DNA of 64,000 nucleotides from Hyaloscypha bicolor E. Its lineage: Eukaryota > Ascomycota > Leotiomycetes > Helotiales > Hyaloscyphaceae. The position numbers were made by a program, and so were the translations under genes. Positions 1-10,167 of the stretch are shown here, piece after piece. A model generated the notes under the pieces. That model worked only from the letters and a program-made list of their open reading frames with translations, searched no databases and was not told the DNA's origin. The stretch is taken from NCBI RefSeq assembly GCF_002865645.1, contig NW_020194684.1:5371952-5435951 (forward strand), written 5' to 3'. The first letter of the stretch is position 1; every line of letters starts with the position of its first letter.

Positions 1-740
1 TCGATAAAATGCAACTGAGAGTAGGCAAGCACCAGTCATCTCCGTCTTATTGGATCCCGGAATGCTTTGGAGAAGATCTGTTTGCAGTACTGGGAGAGAA
101 CAGGCCGGACGATAAATGGTTGATAGTTGGGCCGGCTCGGAGTGGTTCAACGTTTCACAAGGATCCGAATGCAACCAGTGCTTGGAATGCAGTCATTCGA
201 GGATCAAAATATTGGATCATGTTCCCGTCTTCTGCGTCAAGTCCGCCACCGCCAGGAGTCTATGTCTCGGAAGATCAAAGTGAAGTTACAAGCCCTCTCA
301 GCATTGCAGAATGGCTACTTGGCTTTCACGCCGAAGCTCGCAAGACACCAGGCTGTGTGGAAGGGGTTTGCAATGAGGGGGAAATTCTGCATGTCCCAAG
401 TGGATGGTGGCATTTGGTTGTCAATCTTGATGCTTCCATTGCCATCACGCAGAACTTTGTGCCAAGGAGTCATCTGGCGGGAGTTCTCTCCTTCTTGAAA
501 GACAAACCGGACCAGATCTCAGGCTTCAAAAAGGACGTTGTTGATCCATATGGAACATTTGTTGAGCGTATGCAAGTTGATTATTCTGAGCTCCTAAACC
601 AAGCTTTTGCCGACTTAGAGAAGACAGCAGAGGTGAGGAAAAGGAAATGGGACGCCGCTGTGGGTAATGCCGGAGAGGAGAGTGGCGGTGGGTTTAGCTT
701 TGGCTTTGGTGGCGGTGACAGTGATGAAGAAGTTCCCTGA
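1..740 (+). CDS. JmjC-domain oxygenase, 5'-truncated by window edge
   Basis: C-terminal part of a JMJD6-like JmjC protein, a family of Fe(II)/2-oxoglutarate-dependent oxygenases that act on protein lysine or arginine side chains. The frame is open to base 1, so the first Met (base 9) is probably internal. Counting from that Met, the iron-binding pair is His50 and Asp52 in FHKDPNATSAWN, a Lys67 in GSKYWIMFP fits the 2-oxoglutarate contact, and His135 in SGWWHLVVNLD is the third metal ligand. This is the standard cupin layout, so the enzyme looks intact. The C-terminus is a Gly/Phe-rich, acidic tail ending DSDEEVP. Many fungal relatives carry an F-box N-terminal to this domain, but that part lies outside the window. 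The substrate cannot be inferred. Confidence 0.88.
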   Translation, partial: DKMQLRVGKHQSSPSYWIPECFGEDLFAVLGENRPDDKWLIVGPARSGSTFHKDPNATSAWNAVIRGSKYWIMFPSSASSPPPPGVYVSEDQSEVTSPLSIAEWLLGFHAEARKTPGCVEGVCNEGEILHVPSGWWHLVVNLDASIAITQNFVPRSHLAGVLSFLKDKPDQISGFKKDVVDPYGTFVERMQVDYSELLNQAFADLEKTAEVRKRKWDAAVGNAGEESGGGFSFGFGGGDSDEEVP

Positions 741-1009
741 GAGAGGCTTTGGGGCAGTTACAGAGCGCTGCAACATGTGCCAGTAATGTTTAGAAATAGG
801 AAAGTTAAGTCTTTCAAGAAGCCAGGGTCTCCTGAAGACTCTCAAGTTGATTGGATTTCTGCCAATGCAGTAGAAAAACGTTCAAGGCCGTTGTTCGGTG
901 CCCGCCTCAAAGTGGTTTTCCCCAGCCGGTATGAACGCCTTTTTACAGCCAAATGTCTCAACGCCATTCCCTTCAAAAATCCCGTTGGATGCTCGAATCA
1001 TGTCCCAAA

Positions 1010-1656
1010 TCACTTTCTCGCAGCAACTCCAAAATTCGTCCTGATCTTCTTTGTCTCCTTATCCAGCTCACTATCCTCTCCATCTGCCACTTTCTTATTC
1101 TTCTTGGTCCCTGCGCCATACTTATTCGCCGAAGTGGCACTCGTAGGTGTAGCATGGTTAGATCCTGAATCACCCTTTGTGATCTCAAGAGGGGTGTTTG
1201 GCATCGCCGCCATGGGTGTTGACTGCGCGGTATCCATTGGAGATTCCTGTTACCCCAAGTCAGCCCTTCTTCTTCTTCATTGACTTACTCAAACGAGCTC
1301 TAGTCCAGCAGGACTGGCGAACTTACAGCATTGACATTATAGCTAATGCTACTCCTCGAAAACACTCTGTTGCTCTCTTGGACCGCCGCCCTCCTCCTCT
1401 GCCCCGGCGCAGAACTTCCACTGCCTTTCGTGTACGCCTCAAACCCCGTTATGATGTTCCCACTCGGTGTATCCTCGAGATAATCTGTCTCTTTCTTGTA
1501 GATTGACTCCTCTTGTTGAGCGAGGCTTCGTTCGAGTAGACGCTTCTTCTGGAGCAGGTCTTTCAGATGTGCACGAGCTTTGTCGTAGAATGGCTGCCCA
1601 GGAACATCGCCATTGGCACCCACGGCTGTGGAAGCTGGAGGTACGTTTTCCGACAT
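1010..1656 (-). CDS. EAF6: EAF6, NuA4 histone acetyltransferase subunit
   Basis: Two exons, 1327-1656 and 1010-1246, give a 188-residue protein. The donor GTAAGT and acceptor CAG enclose an 80-nt intron and the join is in phase. The N-terminal half matches the Eaf6/MEAF6 family: a coiled coil (residues about 24-55, YDKARAHLKDLLQKKRLLE) followed by the signature IYKKETDYLEDTP and GNIITGFEAYTKG. Family members sit in NuA4 (and in animals also MOZ/HBO1) acetyltransferase complexes and act in nuclear chromatin acetylation. The second exon is low-complexity with a basic KKNKK patch and ends KIRTNFGVAARK, as is usual for fungal members. The gene lies tail-to-tail with the JmjC gene, with about 270 bp between their stops. 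Confidence 0.9.
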
Positions 1657-2082
1657 GTTGTTCTCGATGAGTGGAGTACAATGTGGAAGTTGGGACGACG
1701 GTACGAAGTTCGTGGCGCACCAGGGTTTCTTATCGCTTATCGGGTTTATAAAATATCAGTCCAATTGTGGACGCTTCAGATCAACAAGCACGTTGGTATA
1801 CTACGATTTTGAAAACTACCTCAATAGAGTGGGTCAATGAGAATTGTGGATTTGGAAAGTACCTTGACAGGATGGGTCATTGGGGATGCATAGCTCTTGA
1901 AGTCCAACGAACAGACCAATATCGCAAAATCCAAGAGTACAGAGATAGTGGATGGTCACGGCTGGCATTAAAGTATTGGGAATACTACTTCTTGCTTCAG
2001 AATTCTTTTGATTCTAAACTAACCCAGCCAGCAGAGCAGGAGCATTATCATGCCCTAGGTTAGAAGGTATAAGTTGAGGACC
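1657..2082. other. Intergenic, EAF6 promoter side
   Basis: 426 bp between the EAF6 start and the stop of the next minus-strand gene. It should hold the EAF6 promoter and the 3' end of the splicing-factor gene. A 98-codon plus-strand frame (1767-2063) has no recognisable features and I treat it as chance. Confidence 0.5.
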
Positions 2083-3928
2083 TCAAAGAGCGTTAGCCTG
2101 AGAAATCAAGGAAGCGTTACTCGAAGTCCTCATCTTCAAGATCTTATCTCTGAGAAGCTTTTCCCTCAACTCGCTGGCTGAACTCTTCGGATCATTCACC
2201 TGGTGCCATCAGATATGTCAGCCTAATTGAAACGGCTTCAAAGTAGCACGCAGCCTAAAGGGAGTACCCTTTTGATGTACTGATTACTGAGCACTACCAA
2301 CCTCGTTGGACTCGAGCCTTCCAGAGCGTTTGCTGCTTTCGATTTCATGGCGTGAATATCCCCTGTCACTTTCATCTCCAGAATCAGCTCTCCTGTCTCT
2401 TTTGTCATCACGTGAAGAGGTAGAAGAAGTGTTTCGTCGCCTCTTGCTGGCTGGCTCATAACGCTGAATAGAACGACGGCGCTTTCGATCCCTTTCACCA
2501 CGGCTAGAACTTCTAGAAGGACTTCGGCGACGCCTTCGGGGAGGGGTGATGCTTCGACTGTTGCTCCGTGTTAGCCGGCGTTCACGACCCCTAGCACGCA
2601 TATCCGTAGCATCCTCCTCGATAGCTGGAGTTGGAGTCGGCCCAAGCCTCTCTCGACTGCGAGACACTCTTCTACGAGGTGTCCGGCTAGGTGACCTAGA
2701 AGGTGACCGAGACATGGAACTAGTGTTGCGACGAGTTCGTCGAGATCTGGGTGGAGGCGATGGACTAATAGAGTCTGAAGTAGCTCTTCGTTTCGATGGC
2801 CTTGGGGAGCGTGAGCGTGAGCGTGACGTAGGAGTGGATGATCTTCGACGGGGTGCACGGTTTGGGCTTCTTCCTCTTCCCCTCCCTCCACGGCCACGAT
2901 GGGTGTTTCCTCGCCTGTCTGGTGTTCTAGATCTCCGGCGAGGGGACGGCGAGCGTGATCTCGTGGGAGAACGCTGACGGCGACGAGGTGGGGTACGAGA
3001 GTCTGACCTTGCAGCAGATGGCGATCGAGATTCGGAGGTAGAAGCTCTGGTACGGTTGTTTCGTCGCGGTACTGCGCGGCCACTGGGTACATAAGAATCT
3101 GATTCCCTTGGAGCCCCTCTGAATGAGCCTCGATCTCGTGAATCGCGTCGCCTTGGTGACCTAGAGTATCGGGGGCCTCTCCGATCAAAGCCTCTGCCAT
3201 TGCCACGATCAAAGTCTCTATCACCACGACCTCCTCGCCAAGTATCACCGCCTCTTCCACCACGACCACGACGGTCGCCTCGGTCACCACGGTCACCTCG
3301 ATCGCCACGTTCCCGAGTTCTGACAGTGTTTATCTCCCGCTCTCGACGTTGCTCTTCCTCTCGCTTTTGTCGTGCTTGCTCAGCAGCCTTTTCGGCTTCG
3401 ATCTAGCTTCTCGTCAGTGGCATTCATACTGACGTGAGCTTGTTCACTCAAACCTTTTCCTGTATCAACTCCAACTTCTTGGCTTCAAGCAATTCCTTTG
3501 GGACGCCTTGAGGATTTGACTGAGCGCTCAGGCATAACTTCCATAGCTCCTTGCAGAATGCCGCTGTGTCTTTCTCGAGGAATCCGGTGAGCTGAATCTG
3601 CATCTTCTTGATGTCGGGCTGGAACAAAACGTGAGCATAACGAACAATCAATCTCAGCAGCCCCTCGATTGACGTACAAAGCGTTCGCCTTCGACGAGAT
3701 TGAAGCACAACTCAATCACGACATCATCCTCATTGCCCAGAATTTCTGCGATCTTGCCTGCGATCCATCTGTGCATGCCATCAGTCTCCGGCTCAAACCA
3801 AGATTGGAAAGATGTCACACGAACTTCTTCATGACCTCCACATTGACCTTCTGCATGTCAACCTTCTGATTGAACTCCGGAGGGAACTTCGTTGCCCTCA
3901 GGAGCTTCGCATCCACGCTGGTCGCCAT
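2083..3928 (-). CDS. PWI-domain, RS-rich splicing coactivator (SRm160/SRRM1-like)
   Basis: Five exons (3825-3928, 3678-3768, 3454-3618, 2302-3402, 2083-2199) sum to 526 codons, 525 residues. The N-terminal 120 residues form a PWI domain, the nucleic-acid-binding fold of SRm160 and Prp3: KFPPEF, then VMKKWIAGKIAEILGNEDD and VIELCFNLVEG, ending near ELLEAKKLELIQ. The middle is a helical Glu/Arg stretch, RGD/RGG repeats, and a long Arg-Ser/Arg-Arg region with many SRSRSP-type runs. The short last exon adds ASELREKLLRDKILKMR, a conserved C-terminal helix in fungal homologues. The role is inferred to be pre-mRNA splicing or 3'-end processing in nuclear speckles. The intron at 3769-3824 begins GTTCGT; reading through it mimics a frameshift, which is not real. 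A RIP-mutated transposon lies about 140 bp upstream of the ATG. Confidence 0.85.
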
Positions 3929-4065
3929 TATGAGTGCTCCGCCGAAAGTGGTTGTTGATGAACCAGGAGGGTTCGGTGCATTCGAAAGTCTTGCACGAGG
4001 CTGATCACAAGCGAGGTGGTGGCACCAGCGCTGTTGGGGCTAAAATTCTCAATAATAATGCTCTA

Positions 4066-4102
4066 CAGTTATATGCGAAAACTCCCTGTTTTAGCGAGTT
4101 TT
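4066..4102 (+). repeat. Left terminal inverted repeat
   Basis: Thirty-two bases identical to the reverse complement of the right end, then one mismatch and four more matches. It is preceded by the TA duplication at 4064-4065. Confidence 0.95.
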
Positions 4103-4255
4103 TGACGAAAAGCGGTACACTTAAAAATGGGTACACCAAAAGTTACCTAAATTATCTTCAACCACCAATTGCTCCACCAAACCACGTCCGAATTAGATGA
4201 GAAGTGGATCAATTTACTCCCCTAAAGTAGCTCTTGCTAATGATAAGAGCAGATT

Positions 4256-5257
4256 ATGGCTCCTCACCTAAGCCCGCGCGAAATCGCGGCCATCGACGCT
4301 ATCGTCGCACAACCTTATCACCCCGATTTGTACGAGATCGTAACCCGATTTAATACTACTTACGAAACCATACGATATCGGAGGTATTAGATACGGGTTC
4401 GGAAAGCTCTTGGCTGGGATCCCCGGAAAAAACCAGGCCGTTAATTAATAATTACACCAGAAATGGAAGAAGCGGTAATGGAGTATGTTCTGAGATATGT
4501 CGACGTTTACCAGGAGGAAATTATTGACTTTCTTAATGAGGAATTCGGTATTAAACCTTACTAAACGACGATCTTGCGTCTTTTGAAGAGATTAGAGATT
4601 ATATATAAGAAAATCAAGGCGGTGGCGGCGGAGCAAAACCAGGAGCTTCTTGAGTAGTAGTATGACGATTCTCGATTTTGGAGAGCAGATCAGATCGTTG
4701 CCGTAGACGAATTAGCTTTTAATAAGTATACGGGATATAGGAAATATGGATAGGCACCTCAGGGCTTACCTATAGAGATAAAGATACTCTTGAAGCGATC
4801 TCCTAAGTGGTCCCTTTTACCGGTATATATGATTAATAGGTACCTTAATCCTTTAGTTTATTAAGGCAATATTATAGCCGAGATTTTTGAAGATTGGATG
4901 GAAAATAGGGTGCTCCCGTAGTATAATCCATGGCCGGGCAAAAATTCGATTATTATAATAGATAACTATAGTATATACCGGAGTCAGAGGGTACTTGATA
5001 TATACCAGGTACGGGGTATTTGGATATGCTAGTTGCCTCCTTATTACCTAATTTTGAACCCAATCGAGGAGAGCTTTTATAATATTAAGTCTAATATACG
5101 GAAGAACTATAGGAAAGTCTATGGGAAGTATCCAGACTTTGGAGATTATCTAATTAATACTATTTAGAGGCTTGGACGGGGGCCGGAGGTAGCTAGGAAG
5201 GCTAGAGGGCATTTCTATAATTCAGGATATCGGAATTTCCTTATAGAATTAGTATAA
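4256..5257 (+). pseudogene. Tc1/mariner DD34E transposase, RIP-inactivated
   Basis: A single frame from ATG 4256 to TAA 5257 (334 codons) with no indel and ten premature stops, all TAA or TAG. An N-terminal helix-turn-helix region is visible (PRDIAAID-like start, then EEIIDFLNEEFGIKP and a downstream helix). The catalytic core shows a first Asp in IVAVDELAFNKYTGYRKYG, a second Asp in IIIIDNYSIYRSQ, and Glu in LNPIEESFYNIK, with 34 residues between the second Asp and the Glu. This DD34E spacing is that of the Tc1 branch. It would cut and paste the element at TA sites. At several stops the intact codon is deducible: TGG to TAG before APQGLP and CAG to TAG before LPPY. Confidence 0.9.
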
Positions 5258-7633
5258 AATTAGTATAAAATTAATGGAATTACTATACTTAATATTATTT
5301 AAAGTTCTAGTGATTTTAATATTATAAAAGGTAGTTCTAAAATTACTTATTACTTTATTAGAGAGCCAATATTAATACTAATTAAAAAATACTACGGTTC
5401 TTAATAACCATAACTACTATTAAAAAAACGAAAGTATATTTAGAATTATAGGAAATAGCTCTTTTAATTATTCTAATATATAAAAATCCTATAGTATGGT
5501 TATAAAAATATTTAGTATAAGGGAAAAACTTTAAATATTAATAATCTCGACTAAAAATAATAATTATAATACTAGTAATAAATCTCTTTAAAAAAGCCTA
5601 AAATCCTATAATCTGATTAGTCTATTTCTCGCCTCTCTAGTCCCGTAATATATGGAAATCAAGGCTCGATTCTAAATATTATCCTCTATCTAATCCCTAA
5701 TTAATTCGTAATTATTATTAAATATCCCAGGAGTTATAAACTCTTCCTAATCCTGCTTCTGTAAGTTGCCTATACCCTGGTAGAAGCTAATCTCGTCTTT
5801 AGGATATATACTAAAGACAATATCTAGTTAAATCGAGTCTCCTGCTTAGGTATCCGGAATAGTGCTTTGGGAGGGGGCTATTATATTAGTAATTAGTACC
5901 AGAGTACCTATATTTAATATAGAAGATTAATTAATCTCCGAATTCTATATAGTATACTAAGGGGAAACCTGATTCTTTATAATAAGGAGAAATCCCTATA
6001 GAATACCATACTCTTTAGTCTCTGATTTCTCTATTGCCTTTAGCTATTTCGGGTTAATCTGCTCCTCTAATACTATAGCTATCAAATTACTAATATTAGC
6101 TCGTTGATTTCGAGGTAAGTAAGCATCTAGCTATGCCCTAAATAATACTAATTCCTCTCTAATATTAGTATCTCTACGAATTAGGCTAGACTCTTATAAA
6201 GTATATAAATCAAAAACACTAGAGAAGTACTTAGCTTAATAATTGCGATCTTAATACCGGGAATATAGAAGAGTAGAAGAAGAAGGTTATTAATATTAAA
6301 AATAAGGCAAATTAGCTTATAGACAGAGAAGAAGCTGGTTTTACTAGAGGAGTTTAGCTCAATAACGTAAAGCTTACTTAATAGCTATGAACTCAGGGAG
6401 GGAAATTAGATTATAATCGGCGGGATATATAGGTAAATAACGGGATAGTAGTACCCGTGGGACGCTATATAAGCTAGTAGAGGGCTCTTCTCCCTTGAAT
6501 TTATTACTATAGTAGTTATAGTTAATAATGGGTTGAGATGAGCCTTCTCTTAATTTATTCTTTACTCTCTCCTTTTCCTTTACCTTTTCTTTACTCTTAT
6601 TTCATTATCTACTAATCCTCTATTAATTTTCGCCATATAGTATCTATTTAATAATCAAATTAGTAGGAATAGTAGTAGTATTAGCCTTATTAGGAAGCTT
6701 ATCTCTCTATTAATCTATTTATTTATGGAAGTCGTCTAATTCAATCCTGAAATAATTTCCTTTATAAATAAAATACTATTAATTCTTATTTGGGCACCCT
6801 TCCCTTTCTTCCCTATTATATCTCTAATATCGTAAAAGTAGGTTTAATCTCTCCTAATATCTCGATTATATCTTCCTATCCTCGACTAAAGATATAATAG
6901 TAATAGTAGTAGCTATTTTCCTAGCCTTCTTAATAGGGGGAATACTCTTTTTAGTATTACTATCATTATCTGAATAGACTAGCTTGAGAGGATCTGGTAT
7001 TTTTCTTCTCTTTCCTGATGCTTTCTCTGGTTCCGGTAATAATTCGGGGTCTCCTTTAGTAACGAATCGAGCTTTAATAATATAATTAATGCCTTTTGAG
7101 TCCCTAGAAACCATTATTTTTTCGAACCTTTCAAAGCTCTCCCTATCTTGGATATGAAAGATCTATTAATTACTCAAAGCTCTATATATTTCCTTCTATT
7201 TTCTCCTAGCTTTGATCTCCTTATCTGTCTTCGCCGCTTCGTCGACCCTTATCTAAACCCAGCCCTGCCAAAATCGGTATCTATTATATAGAATCAATAA
7301 AAAATCCTCCTAAAAAGACTCCGAATAAACTAGCTTATGGTTCAGGTAAACCTGCCAGTTTACGGTAACTACGTAGGTCTTAGCTTCGGGCTCTGGAGAC
7401 TCGCTGGACGACGACGACGATATTTCGATAGTACGCTCCCTTTAGGAATTAGCTCCGCTAGTACTAGTATTAGGAGAAGGCTCTTTTGGGGGCCTGCTAG
7501 CAGTCGTGAGCTTGATTTTAGGCTGTTTGGGAGCTACTAGAGCGGAGGAGGCCTTAGCCGTAGGTTTTCTCTGTCGTTTTTTGCCTACTAAAGGCGGTGG
7601 TTTCTCGATTTTTTTGCTCTTTGAACGTGCCAT
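5251..7633 (-). pseudogene. Accessory reading frame of the mariner-type element, function unknown
   Basis: On the minus strand one frame starts at ATG 7633 with an intact 63-codon basic segment (MARSKSKKIEKPPP, then KKRQRKP), resembling a nuclear-localisation or DNA-binding tail. The same frame re-emerges as an 82-codon open segment at 6866-7114 and again near 5797 (KDEISFYQGIGNL), more than 600 codons downstream, without a net frameshift. The stops between are mostly TAA/TAG, as in the transposase. I recognise no domain. It could be an element-encoded helper protein, a captured host gene, or a separate nested element. The 3' boundary is uncertain because the last 400 bp are almost pure A+T. 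Confidence 0.5.
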
Positions 7634-7767
7634 GGTAGGAGCTTGCGAATAAAGTCGAAATTGCCTAATTGGGATGGTGCTAGAGGTGGTAGTGCGATTA
7701 TTGGGTGAGTTTTGTCAATTATCATTAATTTTTGGTGGGGTGCGTACCAAAAGTGCATGATGCGGCT

Positions 7768-7804
7768 AAAATTCGCTAAAACAGGGAGTTTTCGCATATA
7801 ACTG
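7768..7804 (-). repeat. Right terminal inverted repeat
   Basis: Reverse complement of the left end over 32 perfect bases plus four after a mismatch. It is followed by TA at 7805-7806, completing the target-site duplication. Confidence 0.95.
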
Positions 7805-7806
7805 TA

Positions 7807-8266
7807 TCGCGATATCGTACATTGAAGCTCACTTATTTCAATGTCTCGGAATATTTTGAATAAGGAAGTTCTCTCTTGCTCCTTCCAACTTCAGATAAAT
7901 TTGCAAGTTGCATCTAGAACATTGAAGATACTGTTTTCCTAAGTGTTCGGTCCCATTGTGTAATCTCAAAAGTCCACTCTCTTCGAATTTCTCTGGAGTT
8001 CTCGAACCTTTGTATTTTCTCCCTGGAAGCGCAGATAAATGTCCTACTTGACTCGTAATATTGAACAGTAACGGCACTTGTTTGTTCATCGAAGGCACTT
8101 CAGAGTGGAAGGAGCCACCAAACACCTACCTCATCCTCGTTGAGAGCTGTGAATATGGCAAGCGCAAAGCTCGTAGCCATACTTTTGAACTACTCTTCTT
8201 TCCTTCTTGAAGTCCCATCCATCTCTTCTTCACTTCCAACATTCTTTCACACCGCTATTCTTAATC
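7807..8266. other. Intergenic, promoter side of next gene
   Basis: 460 bp between the transposon end and the next start codon. Base composition returns to the genomic norm at the transposon edge. A 95-codon minus-strand frame (7838-8125) looks like chance. Nothing else is visible. Confidence 0.4.
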
Positions 8267-9841
8267 ATGGATGCTCTGCGACGCCTGTCCTGGTCTCAAT
8301 TCCGTCCGATCAGTCGTTCACAGACCTCGCAGTCATCTCAGACTACCCCTCCTTCTACGTTATCCCGATCTAGTTCCGTCAAAGATCTCGTTCATCAGAT
8401 CGAATCAAATCAAGAGCGCCTTCATCGAGCCTCCCTGGAGAAAGCCCGGCCACAAAGTCCAACGGGCAGCTCCCTGAGTCCTCATCCCGCTTCGAGCCAT
8501 TTACGAGCATTGAGCCCTGTTCCTGAGGCCAAGAACCTAGAGCAAATGGTGCCCAGAAAGGTGGTGAAGTTTGAGGGGGACAGTATGTTGGGTTCTTACC
8601 TGCAACTGCCTGCTTTGCCCAAAGGTTTAGGAGGGGACTTTGGTCGAGAGCTCGTCGGATGCTTTGTGCAGCCACGACTTGCTCAAGCAGTAGACTCTGC
8701 AGCTGATGACAGCGATGAGCCTCCGTCCATTCCCGATACGCCTACTGGCTATGCTCGTTTTGGCTTCATCAGCAGAGAGTCCTTCAATACCGCTGTCCAA
8801 GATTTGGTTCAACAGAGTCCAGATACCCCAATTGGTGGTGAAATAGCAGCGCCGATGAAGAGACCATCCAACGTTGGTACGCTGGCCATCAATGGCAGCA
8901 GTATCTATCTGGATGGACCACAATTTGACGTTTCATCGCCTCCTAACATTCTCGACCTTGATGATGGAATGGGACAGGCCCTTCGTGCTCGATCCAACTT
9001 CACTGATTCGTTCCAAGAGCCCAACGAGCTCAACGCTCGAGCAAGCACTTGTCCTTCTTCTCCGACGATGATCACGGCTCCTCAAAGTCCTAAAGTAGGT
9101 GGAAGAAACGAAATGACCTCTTTTTCCGTAGACGGACCTGGCGGTGGAGGCACGGATATCCGAGACTTCGCTCAGCAGCCTGCTCAGATGGATGGCTCGC
9201 CTCGACTCCCCGACTGCTGTGTCAGTCCTAGAAGCGTCGTATCCGACGTTTGCATTTATAACGACATGGATACAAGCGGAGCCAAAGAAAATCTACGAGA
9301 GGCGCCCTTGGGTCCAGTCCCAGAATTTGGCCTGGACAAGTCCTATGCTCGAGAAGCGGCTGGCATATCGGCAGTCCCAGTTTCAAAGGGAGCAATCGGT
9401 GCCAGAGCAGCGAACGTCCAAGGGGTCACCGTCGTTGTAGAAGACGTTGGCTCGAATGGACCAAATGGCCCCGGTTTGCCTCAAGCTCCCAACGCCATGG
9501 GGGAAGTCGAACTCCAAGAATCGATTCCTCCTTTGGACTTGCCTCAAGCTCCATCACCGGGGGTTCCAATGGATGGTACCGGCCAATTGCTTCCCCCAGG
9601 AACACCACTTGCTAAGAAGGATCCCAAGAGAAAGACGGTCATTCGCGGAGGGCAGAAGGTTATTCGAAAGGGAAGGGGCTTGATACTCAAAAAACCAGTT
9701 TTGGCTGTAGTGGTCGGGAGGCAGCTGTCAGGACCAACAGCTGATGCATTGAAGTTGATCTCCAAAGGTGTTCCTGTTGATGTGGGTGACCTAGCAGGTG
9801 CGGTACGACCGCCAGCTCCCGTCCCTGGAGTACCGGCCTAG
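8267..9841 (+). CDS. Hypothetical low-complexity protein, 524 residues
   Basis: An uninterrupted plus-strand frame. I start it at the Met of MDALRRLSWSQFRP because the 20 upstream codons read like untranslated leader. The protein is rich in Ser, Pro and Gly, with no membrane segment, signal peptide or recognised domain. It has proline-rich stretches (PQAPNAMGE and DLPQAPSPGVP) and a strongly basic segment near residues 440-470 (KKDPKRKTVIRGGQKVIRKG) followed by a hydrophobic-basic LILKKPVLAVVVGRQL. This pattern suggests a disordered regulatory or scaffold protein, perhaps restricted to related fungi. No function can be assigned. The frame is long, unspliced and well separated from overlapping frames, so I trust that it is a gene. 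Confidence 0.72.
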   Translation: MDALRRLSWSQFRPISRSQTSQSSQTTPPSTLSRSSSVKDLVHQIESNQERLHRASLEKARPQSPTGSSLSPHPASSHLRALSPVPEAKNLEQMVPRKVVKFEGDSMLGSYLQLPALPKGLGGDFGRELVGCFVQPRLAQAVDSAADDSDEPPSIPDTPTGYARFGFISRESFNTAVQDLVQQSPDTPIGGEIAAPMKRPSNVGTLAINGSSIYLDGPQFDVSSPPNILDLDDGMGQALRARSNFTDSFQEPNELNARASTCPSSPTMITAPQSPKVGGRNEMTSFSVDGPGGGGTDIRDFAQQPAQMDGSPRLPDCCVSPRSVVSDVCIYNDMDTSGAKENLREAPLGPVPEFGLDKSYAREAAGISAVPVSKGAIGARAANVQGVTVVVEDVGSNGPNGPGLPQAPNAMGEVELQESIPPLDLPQAPSPGVPMDGTGQLLPPGTPLAKKDPKRKTVIRGGQKVIRKGRGLILKKPVLAVVVGRQLSGPTADALKLISKGVPVDVGDLAGAVRPPAPVPGVPA

Positions 9842-10167
9842 CAAAGACAGATGAGCGAAAGCTTGCGGCAACGATTGGAAGCACTGGAATGGACTATCAT
9901 GGTAGAAAGGGAGTTGGATGATGTGGTGTGGGAGAGAGATTGAGACTCGTCTTAACCGTCTTATTCCTGATTGTTGTTCTTCCAAGCCTCAGTCTTTAGC
10001 CTCTCTCCCTAATATTCCAATTCCGGTTTACAGAATCTTCTGTTTTCCAAAAGTGACAACCCGTGTGGCCAAAAGCGCCCAGCAAATTCATGGGTATTAA
10101 CATCCAAAACGCCAGCAATACCAACTTCCATACCCAGAACAACCAGTATTCGGCTAGCCTGTTTTGC
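9842..10167. other. Convergent 3' intergenic
   Basis: 326 bp between two converging stop codons. It should contain both transcripts' 3' ends. No other feature is seen. Confidence 0.4.

Larger units (their letters stand above)
4066..7804. mobile_element. Tc1/mariner-type DNA transposon with accessory frame, RIP-degraded
   Basis: A 3,739-bp element bounded by inverted repeats starting CAGTTATATGCGAAAACTCC and flanked on both sides by TA (4064-4065 and 7805-7806), the target duplication typical of Tc1/mariner. It contains a decayed DD34E transposase on the plus strand (4256-5257) and a second frame on the minus strand from 7633 that converges on it. The interior, especially 5250-6850, is extremely A+T-rich compared with the flanks. 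Premature stops are almost all TAA or TAG, the outcome expected from CpA to TpA change by RIP. Most Tc1/mariner elements are 1.3-2.5 kb with a single gene, so size and second frame are atypical. Confidence 0.92.

Noticed and set aside
777..1283. 168-codon plus-strand frame over EAF6
   Set aside because: Antisense to EAF6 exon 2 and its intron; no independent support.
3769..3824. Apparent in-frame stop or two-base insertion in the PWI exon
   Set aside because: A GTTCGT..ACAG intron removes it and restores the conserved VMKKWIAGK junction.
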